Assembly: GCA_017626275.1 (NCBI GenBank) | Contig: JAGAJD010000205.1 | Location: 1-7,849 of the forward strand | From: Lachnospira sp. | Lineage (GTDB): Bacteria > Bacillota > Clostridia > Lachnospirales > Lachnospiraceae | Reading direction: 5' to 3' | Length of the DNA stretch: 7,849 nt | Shown: in pieces, positions 1 through 6,008 of the stretch | Position numbering within the stretch: the first letter of the stretch is position 1 | Layout: each line of letters opens with the position of its first letter | Notes under the pieces: generated by a model | The model's input: the letters and a program-made list of their open reading frames with translations, nothing else | What the model was told of the DNA's origin: nothing | Database searches by the model: none | Translations under genes and position numbers: made by a program

Positions 1-773
1 CAGGAGAAGCAGTTGTTTTGACGGATTCTTACATTGATGTGAAGGACGCTGCACAGGAGGAAGCAGAAGTAATCGGAAGATTATACGACTATACGCTTGT
101 ATACGTTGAAGAGATGGGAAGCGAATGGACCAAGATTACTTCCGGCAATGTAACAGGCTATGTTAAAAATTCAAGCCTTTGTTTCGGCGATGAGGCTCAG
201 TGTATTATCAATGAGAGTGAAGAGCTGGAATACGAGCTTGTACAGGGCTATACTCTTGAGGAAGCTGAAGAAAAGGAAGCCAGAGAGGAAGCAGAACGTA
301 TTGCTGCGGAGGAAGCGGCAAGAAAGGCAGCAGAGGAAGAGGCAAAGAGAGCGGCGGCTCTTGCAGGTGTAGGTGTTTCTTATAATCCTACAATGCAGGT
401 GTCAGATGATGAGTTATGGCTTCTGGCATGTATTATTGATTGGGAAGCAGGCAATGAAAGCTATGAAGGAAAGCTTGCAGTGGCAAATGTTGTTTTAAAC
501 AGAGTAAGAAGCGGCAAGTGGGGCAGCTCAATCACAAGTGTCATTTATGCACCTAGACAGTTTTCAGGTGTTACGGACGGAAACGGAAATACTTCCGCAG
601 CATTTGCAGCAAAAATGGAGAAGGGACCACGCCAGTCATGTATCGAGGCAGCAATGGAAGCATTATCAGGTGTGAATAATGTAGGCGGATATACATCATT
701 CAGAGCGTTGTATGTCGCTAATTATTCAGCGTATAACAGTTATATAATAATTGGAAACCATTGTTTCTTTTAA
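1..773 (+). CDS. SH3-like + SleB-type cell wall hydrolase (5' partial)
   Basis: Probable secreted peptidoglycan hydrolase. The reading frame is open from base 3 to the TAA at 771-773 and continues off the left edge, so the real start and any signal peptide are missing; the TTG at 18 is not a credible start. Counting from that TTG, residues 1-60 resemble a bacterial SH3 domain (GxV...LY-YT-VYVEE-GSEWTKI, then GYVKNSSL), which usually binds cell wall. Residues 80-115 are a Glu/Ala/Lys/Arg-rich helical linker. Residues 130-251 match the SleB/Hydrolase_2 family: WLLACIIDWEAGNESYEGK with the likely catalytic Glu143, the VVLNRVRSG motif, the QFS motif, and an IGNHCFF ending like the family's IGNH-F-F/Y end. 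Relatives cleave glycan strands in spores or vegetative walls; which applies here cannot be told. A terminator follows directly, so this gene ends its transcript. Confidence 0.88.
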   Translation, partial: GEAVVLTDSYIDVKDAAQEEAEVIGRLYDYTLVYVEEMGSEWTKITSGNVTGYVKNSSLCFGDEAQCIINESEELEYELVQGYTLEEAEEKEAREEAERIAAEEAARKAAEEEAKRAAALAGVGVSYNPTMQVSDDELWLLACIIDWEAGNESYEGKLAVANVVLNRVRSGKWGSSITSVIYAPRQFSGVTDGNGNTSAAFAAKMEKGPRQSCIEAAMEALSGVNNVGGYTSFRALYVANYSAYNSYIIIGNHCFF

Positions 774-794
774 ATAAATTATGGATAAATATTT

Positions 795-837
795 GAATTC
801 GGTCAGTGATTGTTGATAATTGCTGACTGAATTTTTT
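795..837 (+). terminator. Rho-independent terminator of the hydrolase gene
   Basis: The arms AATTCGGTCAG (796-806) and CTGACTGAATT (823-833) pair over 11 bp with one G-U wobble, around a 16-nt loop. A run of six T (832-837) begins at the end of the right arm. It lies 22 bases after the hydrolase stop and before the next promoter, which fits transcription termination. Confidence 0.85.
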
Positions 838-857
838 AATTTAAGCATATATTTTTC

Positions 858-885
858 TTGAATATTTTATAGATTTTGATATAAT
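858..885 (+). promoter_or_regulatory. Extended -10 promoter for the PocR-sensor gene
   Basis: TTGAAT (858-863) is separated by 16 bases from a perfect TATAAT (880-885). The -10 is preceded by TGA (877-879), giving the TGn extension of an extended -10 promoter. Transcription should begin near 892, about 30 bases before the start codon. The surroundings are very AT-rich, so chance matches are more likely than usual, but the position between a terminator and a well-spaced ribosome binding site supports the call. Confidence 0.65.
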
Positions 886-922
886 AAAAAATAACAATAA
901 TACGTTTCGTGAGGTGAACGGT

Positions 923-1696
923 ATGATAAATATTAAAGATTTTTGCGATATGGACCAGTTTGAAAGAATTATGTCTAATTGGGCAAAGGCTACGGGACTG
1001 GCAACAGTGGCTGTTGGAGCAGACGGCAAGTATATATCAGGCTGTTATAATTTTACAGAATTTTGTATTGAATTGACGAGAAAGAGTGCAGAAGGCTGCA
1101 GAAGATGTGAGAAGTGTGACAGGGAAGGAAAAGGCGTTTATTATTGTCATGCAGGATTGATTGATTTCGGATTAGAATTGAAGATTGGCGATGAGGTTGT
1201 TGGTTCTGTTATCGGTGGACAGGTTCTTTCAGAGGAGCCTGATGACGAGAAGTTCCGCCAGGTAGCAAGAGAGATTGGTGTTAACGAAGATAAATATATC
1301 AATGCACTTCATAAGGTTACAATTAGGAGTGAAGATGCGATTCGCGCCAGTGCGGAACTGTTAGGACAGGTGCTTAATAATTATATCAATGCACAGTACA
1401 TAGAGAAGAGCAATGAGTCAATTATTGAGAAGCTCGGAACAGGTGCTAAGGATGCCGGTGTGATTGTTGATAAGATTAAGGAAAAGACAGTACAGTTAAA
1501 TTCTATTCATGGCAAGCAGAAGATTCTGGCTCTTAATGCAAGTATTGAGGCGGCAAGAGCAGGTGAGAACGGAAAGGGATTTGCAGTTGTTGCAGGAGAA
1601 GTAGGAAAGCTTTCAGATTTTATTAATGAGATTAATAAGGATATCAACAAGCTTGTAGATGAGATTGATGATGTTGTTAAAAAAATGAATGACTAA
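923..1696 (+). CDS. Soluble PocR-domain sensor with minimal chemoreceptor signalling hairpin
   Basis: A 257-residue cytoplasmic protein with no membrane segment or signal peptide. Residues 1-155 look like a PocR sensory domain, a PAS-related ligand-binding fold: an N-terminal helix, a Cys-rich segment (C59, C62, C65, C75 in [10 protein letters not shown] and [10 protein letters not shown]), then [12 protein letters not shown]. Residues 155-257 form a short methyl-accepting chemotaxis type hairpin whose tip, [20 protein letters not shown] followed by AVVAGEV, is close to the conserved CheA/CheW contact region. Each helix of the hairpin is only about 35-50 residues, so the HAMP and methylation (adaptation) region of normal receptors is missing. 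ATG at 923 is chosen over GTG at 914 because GAGGTG (911-916) lies 6 bases upstream of it, and the GTG sits inside that site. The gene stands alone between its own promoter and terminator, with no chemotaxis or propanediol genes visible. Ligand and output are unknown. Confidence 0.88.
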   Translation: MINIKDFCDMDQFERIMSNWAKATGLATVAVGADGKYISGCYNFTEFCIELTRKSAEGCRRCEKCDREGKGVYYCHAGLIDFGLELKIGDEVVGSVIGGQVLSEEPDDEKFRQVAREIGVNEDKYINALHKVTIRSEDAIRASAELLGQVLNNYINAQYIEKSNESIIEKLGTGAKDAGVIVDKIKEKTVQLNSIHGKQKILALNASIEAARAGENGKGFAVVAGEVGKLSDFINEINKDINKLVDEIDDVVKKMND

Positions 1697-1717
1697 TTTT
1701 TGTAAAATCAGATTTTG

Positions 1718-1760
1718 AAAACGCATTGTACACATATAAGAAATGTGACAATGCGTTTTT
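1718..1760 (+). terminator. Rho-independent terminator of the PocR-sensor gene
   Basis: The arms AAAACGCATTGT (1718-1729) and ACAATGCGTTTT (1748-1759) pair perfectly over 12 bp. After a bulged A1730 the stem continues with CACAT (1731-1735) paired to ATGTG (1743-1747), leaving a 7-nt loop. The A-rich left flank and T-rich right flank could let it work in both directions. It lies 22 bases after the stop codon. Confidence 0.88.
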
Positions 1761-1763
1761 GTC

Positions 1764-1792
1764 TTGAATAATAATGTGAATTGCGATAAAAT
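1764..1792 (+). promoter_or_regulatory. Promoter upstream of ornithine carbamoyltransferase gene
   Basis: TTGAAT (1764-1769), 17 bases, TAAAAT (1787-1792): 4/6 and 5/6 matches to the sigma-A consensus with ideal spacing. It starts directly after the preceding terminator. Transcription would begin near 1799, about 50 bases before the start codon. A possible ArgR half site (CGAAT followed by AAAT, 1804-1812) overlaps the start region, but the second half is poor. Confidence 0.6.
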
Positions 1793-1848
1793 AACGATTA
1801 GCACGAATAAATTTGGATAAAGAGCCGTGGCGGCGGAATGGAGGAATT

Positions 1849-2841
1849 ATGAATTTAAAGGGAAGGGACTTTTTGACATTAAAGGATTTCACACCTGAGG
1901 AAATTCTCTATTTAATAGAATTATCAGCACAGTTAAAGGATAAAAAGAAAAAAGGAATCGTTGAGCAGCCTTTGCTTGGCAAAAACGTTGCTTTGATTTT
2001 TGAAAAGACGAGTACAAGAACACGCTGTTCATTTGAGGTGGCAGCACATGATCTCGGTATGGGTGTTACATATTTAGACCCGCAGGGCTCACAGATTGGA
2101 AAGAAGGAAAGTATTGCAGATACAGCAAGGGTACTTTGCACAATGTACGAGGGAATTGAGTACAGAGGTTTTGAACAGGCGATTGTCGAAGAACTTGCAA
2201 AACATTCAACAGTACCTGTATGGAACGGTCTTACAAATGAATATCACCCTACACAGATGTTAGCTGACATGCTTACAATCAAAGAAAAGCTCGGACGTTT
2301 AAAGGGTGTTAAGTTTGTATATATGGGCGATGCAAGATATAACATGGGCAATTCGCTGATGATTGTATGTGCAAAGCTTGGACTGCATTTTACGGCATGT
2401 ACAGCAAAGGAGTATTTTCCGGCACCGGAGCTTGTTGCGCAGTGTAAATCATGGGCTGCGGAGAGCGGCGGCTCTGTAACTCTTTCTGAAGATGTGTCGG
2501 AGGCAACAAAGGACGCAGAGGTAATTTACACAGATGTGTGGGTATCTATGGGCGAGCCTGACGAGGTATGGGAGGAGCGTATCAATGCACTTAAGCCGTA
2601 TCAGGTAAACAGCGCGGTAATGGAAAATGCTTCAAAGGATGCTATATTTATGCATTGTCTGCCGTCATTCCATGATTTAAAGACAAAGATTGGCAAGGAA
2701 ATTCATGATAAATTCGGCTTAGATGAGATGGAAGTTACAGACGAGGTATTTGAGTCAGAACAGTCGGTAGTGTTTGAGGAAGCTGAAAACAGAATGCATA
2801 CAATTAAAGCTGTTATGGCGGCAACGCTCGGAGCTTATTAA
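1849..2841 (+). CDS. argF: Ornithine carbamoyltransferase
   Basis: Transfers the carbamoyl group of carbamoyl phosphate to ornithine, giving citrulline and phosphate in cytoplasmic arginine biosynthesis; the reverse reaction serves arginine breakdown. The 330-residue length is normal. The carbamoyl-phosphate site STRTR is at 55-59, HPTQ at 133-136, the ornithine loop D229 with SMG at 233-235, and the catalytic HCLP at 269-272. The C-terminal EVTDEVFES and [11 protein letters not shown] segments match the E. coli ArgF / catabolic ArcB-like branch. ATG at 1849 is chosen because GGAGG (1840-1844) is just upstream; an in-frame TTG at 1813 would add 12 residues without such a site. No argC, argJ or argB genes, and no arcA or arcC, are next to it, so context does not settle anabolic versus catabolic use; arcB is the alternative name. 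No terminator follows and the next gene begins 45 bases on. Confidence 0.96.
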   Translation: MNLKGRDFLTLKDFTPEEILYLIELSAQLKDKKKKGIVEQPLLGKNVALIFEKTSTRTRCSFEVAAHDLGMGVTYLDPQGSQIGKKESIADTARVLCTMYEGIEYRGFEQAIVEELAKHSTVPVWNGLTNEYHPTQMLADMLTIKEKLGRLKGVKFVYMGDARYNMGNSLMIVCAKLGLHFTACTAKEYFPAPELVAQCKSWAAESGGSVTLSEDVSEATKDAEVIYTDVWVSMGEPDEVWEERINALKPYQVNSAVMENASKDAIFMHCLPSFHDLKTKIGKEIHDKFGLDEMEVTDEVFESEQSVVFEEAENRMHTIKAVMAATLGAY

Positions 2842-2886
2842 AGCTTTCGTCACAGGTACGCCTTATGCGGCAGAACGGAGTGAGAT

Positions 2887-3174
2887 ATGTATTATACTAC
2901 AAGCGGTGCATATAGAAAATCTAAAATGTTTATTGATTATGCAAATATTCTTCTGACTGTTGTGATTGCAGTGCTTTTTATATTGATTTTGTTTCTGCGG
3001 AGTCAGAGCGGAATACTTTTCCCGATAGTATTTTTGGCAGGGGCGCTTCTTAATCTGCTGTCAGGTATTAAGAGTTTTATGGAAAAGAGAAAACTTGCCG
3101 GGGGAGTGCTTTTTGCCGCAGCAGCAGTGCTGCTTTTTATGAGTGCGGCAACGGGAATTACAGTGCTTGGTTAG
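2887..3174 (+). CDS. Small three-helix membrane protein, unknown function
   Basis: A 95-residue hydrophobic protein. Predicted membrane helices are at about residues 19-37 (ILLTVVIAVLFILILFL), 42-60 (GILFPIVFLAGALLNLLSG) and 70-94. The loops are short and the second carries basic residues (KSFMEKRK, 62-69), which suggests that loop is cytoplasmic. ATG at 2887 has a GGAG site (2877-2880) 6 bases upstream. The gene lies 45 bases after argF and 18 bases before birA with no terminator between, so it probably belongs to the same transcript. It resembles small conserved membrane proteins I associate with Lachnospiraceae, but I cannot place it in a named family with certainty. No catalytic motif is seen. 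The coding call rests on the ribosome binding site, the coherent helices and the tight spacing. Confidence 0.8.
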   Translation: MYYTTSGAYRKSKMFIDYANILLTVVIAVLFILILFLRSQSGILFPIVFLAGALLNLLSGIKSFMEKRKLAGGVLFAAAAVLLFMSAATGITVLG

Positions 3175-3192
3175 AAAACAGAAGGAAAGAAT

Positions 3193-3987
3193 ATGGAAAT
3201 CAGATTACAGGAAGAATCAGCCATCAAAAAGATAATTAATTTACAGGAGGTTGATTCAACCAATAATGAAGCAAAACGCGGTGCAGGACTTGGGGCAGCC
3301 GACGGCACATTATATATTGCAGAGACGCAGACAGGCGGAAAAGGAAGAAGAGGGCGTCAGTGGAGTTCGCCTCCGGGAAGCGGCATTTTCATGAGCCTGC
3401 TTCTTAAGCCGGGCATATCGCCGGACAATGCATCAATGCTCACTATCGTAGCGGCAATGGCGGTGGTTTCGTCTATTGAACATGTACTGCATGAAAATAA
3501 CTGCACTGCTGAATGTCATATTAAGTGGCCGAATGACATTGTAATTAACAGGAAAAAGGTCTGCGGTATTCTTACGGAAATGAGTACGGGGCTTCAAGAT
3601 ATTAATTATGTGGTAATTGGAATCGGTATAAATGTTAATACAAAAGGGTTTGATGAAGAGCTTAAGCTTACGGCTTCATCATTGTATCTTGAGACGGGGA
3701 TTTGTTTTGACAGAAATGATATCATAACCGCATTTTCAAAAGAGTTTACTAAATATTACAAACAATTTTTATGTACACAGGATTTAAGCGGTCTTATGGC
3801 TGAATATAATGGCAGGCTTGCCAATGTCGGCAAACAGGTGAAGGTTATAGATGTGAAGCAGTCATTTACGGGAACGGCGCTTGGAATTGACAGTCGGGGA
3901 GAATTGATTGTTTTGCAGGAGGACGGCAGCCGGACACTGGTATCGGCAGGCGAAGTATCGGTGAGAGGATTATACGGATATGTTTGA
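3193..3987 (+). CDS. birA: Biotin--[acetyl-CoA-carboxylase] ligase, monofunctional
   Basis: Activates biotin with ATP to biotinyl-AMP and attaches it to the acceptor lysine of biotin carboxyl carrier proteins such as acetyl-CoA or pyruvate carboxylase. The 264 residues carry the catalytic domain: DSTN at 21-24, the biotinyl-AMP loop GKGRRGRQW at 49-57, KWPND at 111-115, the likely catalytic Lys122 in KVCGIL, and GIGINVN at 143-149. A C-terminal SH3-like BPL_C domain covers about 208-261. The N-terminal winged-helix DNA-binding domain of bifunctional BirA is absent, so this enzyme should not act as the biotin-operon repressor in the E. coli way. ATG at 3193 follows AAGGA (3182-3186) with 6-base spacing. 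Its last 8 bases overlap the start of the next gene, pointing to coupled translation. Confidence 0.95.
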   Translation: MEIRLQEESAIKKIINLQEVDSTNNEAKRGAGLGAADGTLYIAETQTGGKGRRGRQWSSPPGSGIFMSLLLKPGISPDNASMLTIVAAMAVVSSIEHVLHENNCTAECHIKWPNDIVINRKKVCGILTEMSTGLQDINYVVIGIGINVNTKGFDEELKLTASSLYLETGICFDRNDIITAFSKEFTKYYKQFLCTQDLSGLMAEYNGRLANVGKQVKVIDVKQSFTGTALGIDSRGELIVLQEDGSRTLVSAGEVSVRGLYGYV

Positions 3988-4306
3988 TGAAAATGTTGTG
4001 CTTTGTGCGTCAAGTGCATATGAGAAAAAATTTTATCTGAATGAGGCATTTGACAGGCTTCCTGAGGATATTAAAAATGAGTTAAAGATTATGTGTGTGC
4101 TGTTTACTGAGGAGGTTGGCGGCATTTTAAGTCTGGAATTTGACGAAAATGGCACACTGCTTTTTAAGACGGAGGCTGACGAGGGCGATTTGCTATACGA
4201 TGAGATTGCCTGCGGAATGTTGATTAAAAAATTACAGTATGAGAAGCGTGATTTACTGGAATCTATGGAGATGTTTTATCGCGTGTTCTTTTTAGGTGAG
4301 GAATAA
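3980..4306 (+). CDS. Conserved-looking acidic protein of unknown function (108 aa)
   Basis: A 108-residue protein rich in Asp and Glu, with no membrane segment, signal peptide or recognisable catalytic motif. Striking segments are YEKKFYLNEAF (14-24), the central MCVLFTEEVGGI, and a C-terminal MEMFYRVFFLGEE. It resembles short Clostridia proteins encoded next to birA or dusB (a domain-of-unknown-function family, possibly DUF6145, from memory and not checked). ATG at 3980 lies inside the end of birA and overlaps it by 8 bases (ATGTTTGA), so translation is probably coupled; a purine-rich GAGAGGA (3962-3968) lies about 11 bases upstream. In several related bacteria the position between birA and dusB is held by pantothenate kinase coaX, but this protein is far too short and shows no kinase motifs. 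The gene ends one base before a large inverted-repeat region. Confidence 0.85.
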   Translation: MFDENVVLCASSAYEKKFYLNEAFDRLPEDIKNELKIMCVLFTEEVGGILSLEFDENGTLLFKTEADEGDLLYDEIACGMLIKKLQYEKRDLLESMEMFYRVFFLGEE

Positions 4307-4341
4307 TATGAAAAATCACACCGATGTGCTGATTTTTCATA
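4307..4341 (+). terminator. Possible bidirectional terminator hairpin after the 108-aa gene
   Basis: Hairpin A, with 12-bp outer arms, begins one base after the preceding stop codon. The left arm carries AAAAA (4311-4315) and the right arm TTTTT (4333-4337), the symmetric layout of terminators that work on both strands. The GC core is weak (TCA-CAC around loop CGAT, with bulged C4329), so termination may be partial. It is also the left part of the larger repeat element. Confidence 0.45.
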
Positions 4342-4441
4342 CGGCTATTTGTTTCTGAGCGAAAACAAATAGCTTTGATGGCAGATGAGAAACCGCCTGT
4401 GCGGCTTTCTCATCGCCTCTTCGCGATAAATCGCTCAGAAA
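4307..4441 (+). repeat. Nested inverted-repeat element before dusB
   Basis: This stretch fills 135 of the 146 bases between two genes and is almost entirely palindromic. Hairpin A: 4307-4318 with 4330-4341 (12 bp) plus an inner CAC/GTG. Hairpin B: GCTATTTGTTT (4344-4354) with AAACAAATAGC (4363-4373), 11 bp. Hairpin C: GATGAGAAA (4384-4392) with TTTCTCATC (4406-4414), an inner CCGC/GCGG around a 4-base loop, and an outer GGC/GCC. Hairpin D: GCGA/TCGC (4423-4426, 4431-4434). A long-range pair joins TTTCTGAGCGA (4352-4362) to TCGCTCAGAAA (4431-4441), 11 bp perfect, which encloses C and competes with B and D. It is more GC-rich and structured than its neighbours. It may be a dispersed palindromic repeat (MITE/REP-like) or a regulatory leader. 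Only one copy is in this window, so repetition is inference. Confidence 0.75.
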
Positions 4442-4452
4442 TGAGGAACAAA

Positions 4453-5415
4453 ATGCAGATAGGCAGTGTAAACATAGAAAATAATGTGATATTGGCACCA
4501 ATGGCAGGAGTAACAGACCTGCCATTTCGTCTGTTATGCAAGGAAATGGGCTGCGGTATGCTCTATACTGAAATGGTAAGTGCAAAGGCGATTCTTTATG
4601 GCAATAAGAATACAGAAGGTCTTATGAAGGTGACACCGGGAGAAAATCCTATTGCATTACAGCTTTTTGGCTCTGATCCAAAGGTAATGGCAGAGATAGC
4701 CAAAAGTATAGAAGAACGCCCATTTGACACGATTGATGTTAATATGGGCTGTCCCGTTCCAAAGGTGGTAAATAACGGCGAAGGCTCGGCACTTATGAAA
4801 AATCCCGTTCTTGTCGGACAGATTGTTGAAGCAATGGCAAATGCTGTGAAGAAGCCGGTTACTGTAAAGATTCGTGCGGGTTTTAACGATGAATCAATAA
4901 ATGCGCCGGAGATTGCAAGAGTTATTCAGGAATCGGGCGGTGCTGCCGTAGCAGTGCATGGAAGAACGAGAGAGCAGTACTATTCGGGAAAAGCCGACTG
5001 GAGTGTTATCCGCCGGGTGAAGGAGGCTGTAAAGATTCCCGTAATCGGAAACGGAGATATTCTTACAGGTCAGGACGCTATCAGAATGTTTGAGGAAACA
5101 GGCTGTGACGCCGTAATGATAGGCAGGGGAGCAAGAGGAAATCCGTGGATATTTGCACAGGTAAGCAGATATTTAAAGGATAAGACGATTCTTCCTCCGC
5201 CGACAGACAAGGAAGTCTGCGACATGATTCTGCGCCATGCCAAAATGCTTATTGAGGCAAAGGGTGAGTACATTGGGATTCGTGAGATGCGAAAGCATTT
5301 TGCGTGGTATACGGCAGGAATGAAACATTCATCTGCGCTGCGAAATAAGGTGAATCAGGTGGAAAGGTATGAGCAGTTAGAAGAACTGGTGGATATGATT
5401 GACAGAAGTCAATGA
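4453..5415 (+). CDS. dusB: tRNA-dihydrouridine synthase (DusB-like)
   Basis: FMN enzyme that reduces uridine to dihydrouridine in the D-loop of tRNA using NAD(P)H. The 320 residues fit the family. The FMN-binding APMAGVTD is at 15-22, NMGCP at 97-101 with the catalytic Cys100, Lys139 in VKIRAGF, HGRTR at 169-173, GNGDI at 199-203, the phosphate-binding GRGARGNPW at 224-232, and the C-terminal helical tRNA-binding domain with MRKHFAWYTAGM near 279-290. ATG at 4453 is chosen because GAGGA (4443-4447) lies 5 bases upstream and family members start near MQIG; an in-frame TTG at 4375 would translate the palindromic element, and ATG 4441 lacks a site. No clear promoter is seen in the gap, so expression may depend on read-through past the hairpins. 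Its last codons contain the -35 box of the greA promoter. Confidence 0.95.
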   Translation: MQIGSVNIENNVILAPMAGVTDLPFRLLCKEMGCGMLYTEMVSAKAILYGNKNTEGLMKVTPGENPIALQLFGSDPKVMAEIAKSIEERPFDTIDVNMGCPVPKVVNNGEGSALMKNPVLVGQIVEAMANAVKKPVTVKIRAGFNDESINAPEIARVIQESGGAAVAVHGRTREQYYSGKADWSVIRRVKEAVKIPVIGNGDILTGQDAIRMFEETGCDAVMIGRGARGNPWIFAQVSRYLKDKTILPPPTDKEVCDMILRHAKMLIEAKGEYIGIREMRKHFAWYTAGMKHSSALRNKVNQVERYEQLEELVDMIDRSQ

Positions 5416-5427
5416 TTAAGCTATAAT
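5399..5427 (+). promoter_or_regulatory. Perfect-consensus sigma-A promoter for greA-lysS
   Basis: TTGACA (5399-5404), exactly 17 bases, TATAAT (5422-5427): both hexamers match the sigma-A consensus fully. The -35 box lies in the codons for Ile-Asp-Arg at the DusB C-terminus and the -10 begins 6 bases after the dusB stop. Transcription would start near 5434, giving a leader of about 45 bases before greA. It should make greA-lysS expression largely independent of dusB. Confidence 0.85.
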
Positions 5428-5478
5428 ATTCTGACTAGTTTTAAATTGAATTTTATTTAAGAAAGGTGATATATAACG

Positions 5479-5955
5479 ATGGCAGAGAAACAATTTCTTA
5501 CAAAAAAGGGTTACGAGGAAAGAGTTGCATTATTAGAGAATCTTAAGGTTGTCAGAAGAAAGGAAGTTGCCCAGAAGTTAAAAGAAGCCAGAGAGCAGGG
5601 CGATTTATCCGAAAATGCAGAGTATGATGCAGCTAAAGATGAGCAGCGTGATATTGAGGCACAGATTACAGAGCTTGAGGCAATCTTAAGCAATGCTGAA
5701 ATTATTCAGGATAGCGACAAGAGTACAGACAAGGTAAAGATGGAAAGCGTTGTTAAGCTTCATGACTGTGAATATGATGAAGATATTGAATATGTTATTG
5801 TTGGTTCTTCAGAGGCAGACAGCTTAAATAACAAGATTTCTAACGAATCACCTTTAGGTGCGGCTTTGATTGGAAAGAAAGTTGGAGAAATTGTAAAGGT
5901 AGAAGCACCTGCCGGCGTGATTGAATATAAAATTGTAGAAATTATTAACGAATAA
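5479..5955 (+). CDS. greA: Transcription elongation factor GreA
   Basis: Binds in the secondary channel of RNA polymerase and stimulates cleavage of the RNA 3' end in backtracked, stalled complexes. The 158-residue length is standard. An N-terminal coiled-coil (about 8-75) carries the signature AREQGDLSENAEYDAAKDEQ at 37-56; Asp42 and Glu45 correspond to the two acidic tip residues that help hold Mg2+ in the active site. The C-terminal FKBP-like domain contains ESPLGAALIGKKVGE and ends KIVEIINE. ATG at 5479 follows AGGTGA (5464-5469) with 9-base spacing. The gene has its own consensus promoter just upstream and lies 53 bases before the preferred lysS start with no terminator between, so the two are probably co-transcribed. 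Confidence 0.97.
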   Translation: MAEKQFLTKKGYEERVALLENLKVVRRKEVAQKLKEAREQGDLSENAEYDAAKDEQRDIEAQITELEAILSNAEIIQDSDKSTDKVKMESVVKLHDCEYDEDIEYVIVGSSEADSLNNKISNESPLGAALIGKKVGEIVKVEAPAGVIEYKIVEIINE

Positions 5956-6008
5956 ATTTGAGAGCTGTTATATTTTGAAAACATTTTGCAGCAGAAATGG
6001 AGAGTAAA

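Noticed and set aside
160..372. 70-codon + strand frame inside the hydrolase gene
   Set aside because: It is out of frame with a clear SH3/SleB protein and reads mostly Arg/Lys/Gln repeats caused by the Glu/Ala-rich linker codons.
1813..1848. TTG start giving a 12-residue longer ornithine carbamoyltransferase
   Set aside because: GGAGG lies inside this stretch and serves ATG 1849; the family normally begins near MNLKGRDFL.
2774..2956. 60-codon + strand frame spanning the argF end
   Set aside because: It overlaps argF and the next gene in another frame, and lacks a ribosome binding site and any protein-like pattern.
4375..4452. In-frame TTG/ATG extension of dusB by 26 residues
   Set aside because: It would translate the palindromic element, has no ribosome binding site, and does not match the DusB N-terminus, which begins at MQIG with a proper site before ATG 4453.
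5956..6008. Separate promoter or T-box leader for lysS
   Set aside because: The gap is only about 50 bases, too short for a T-box, and no -35/-10 pair with acceptable spacing was found.
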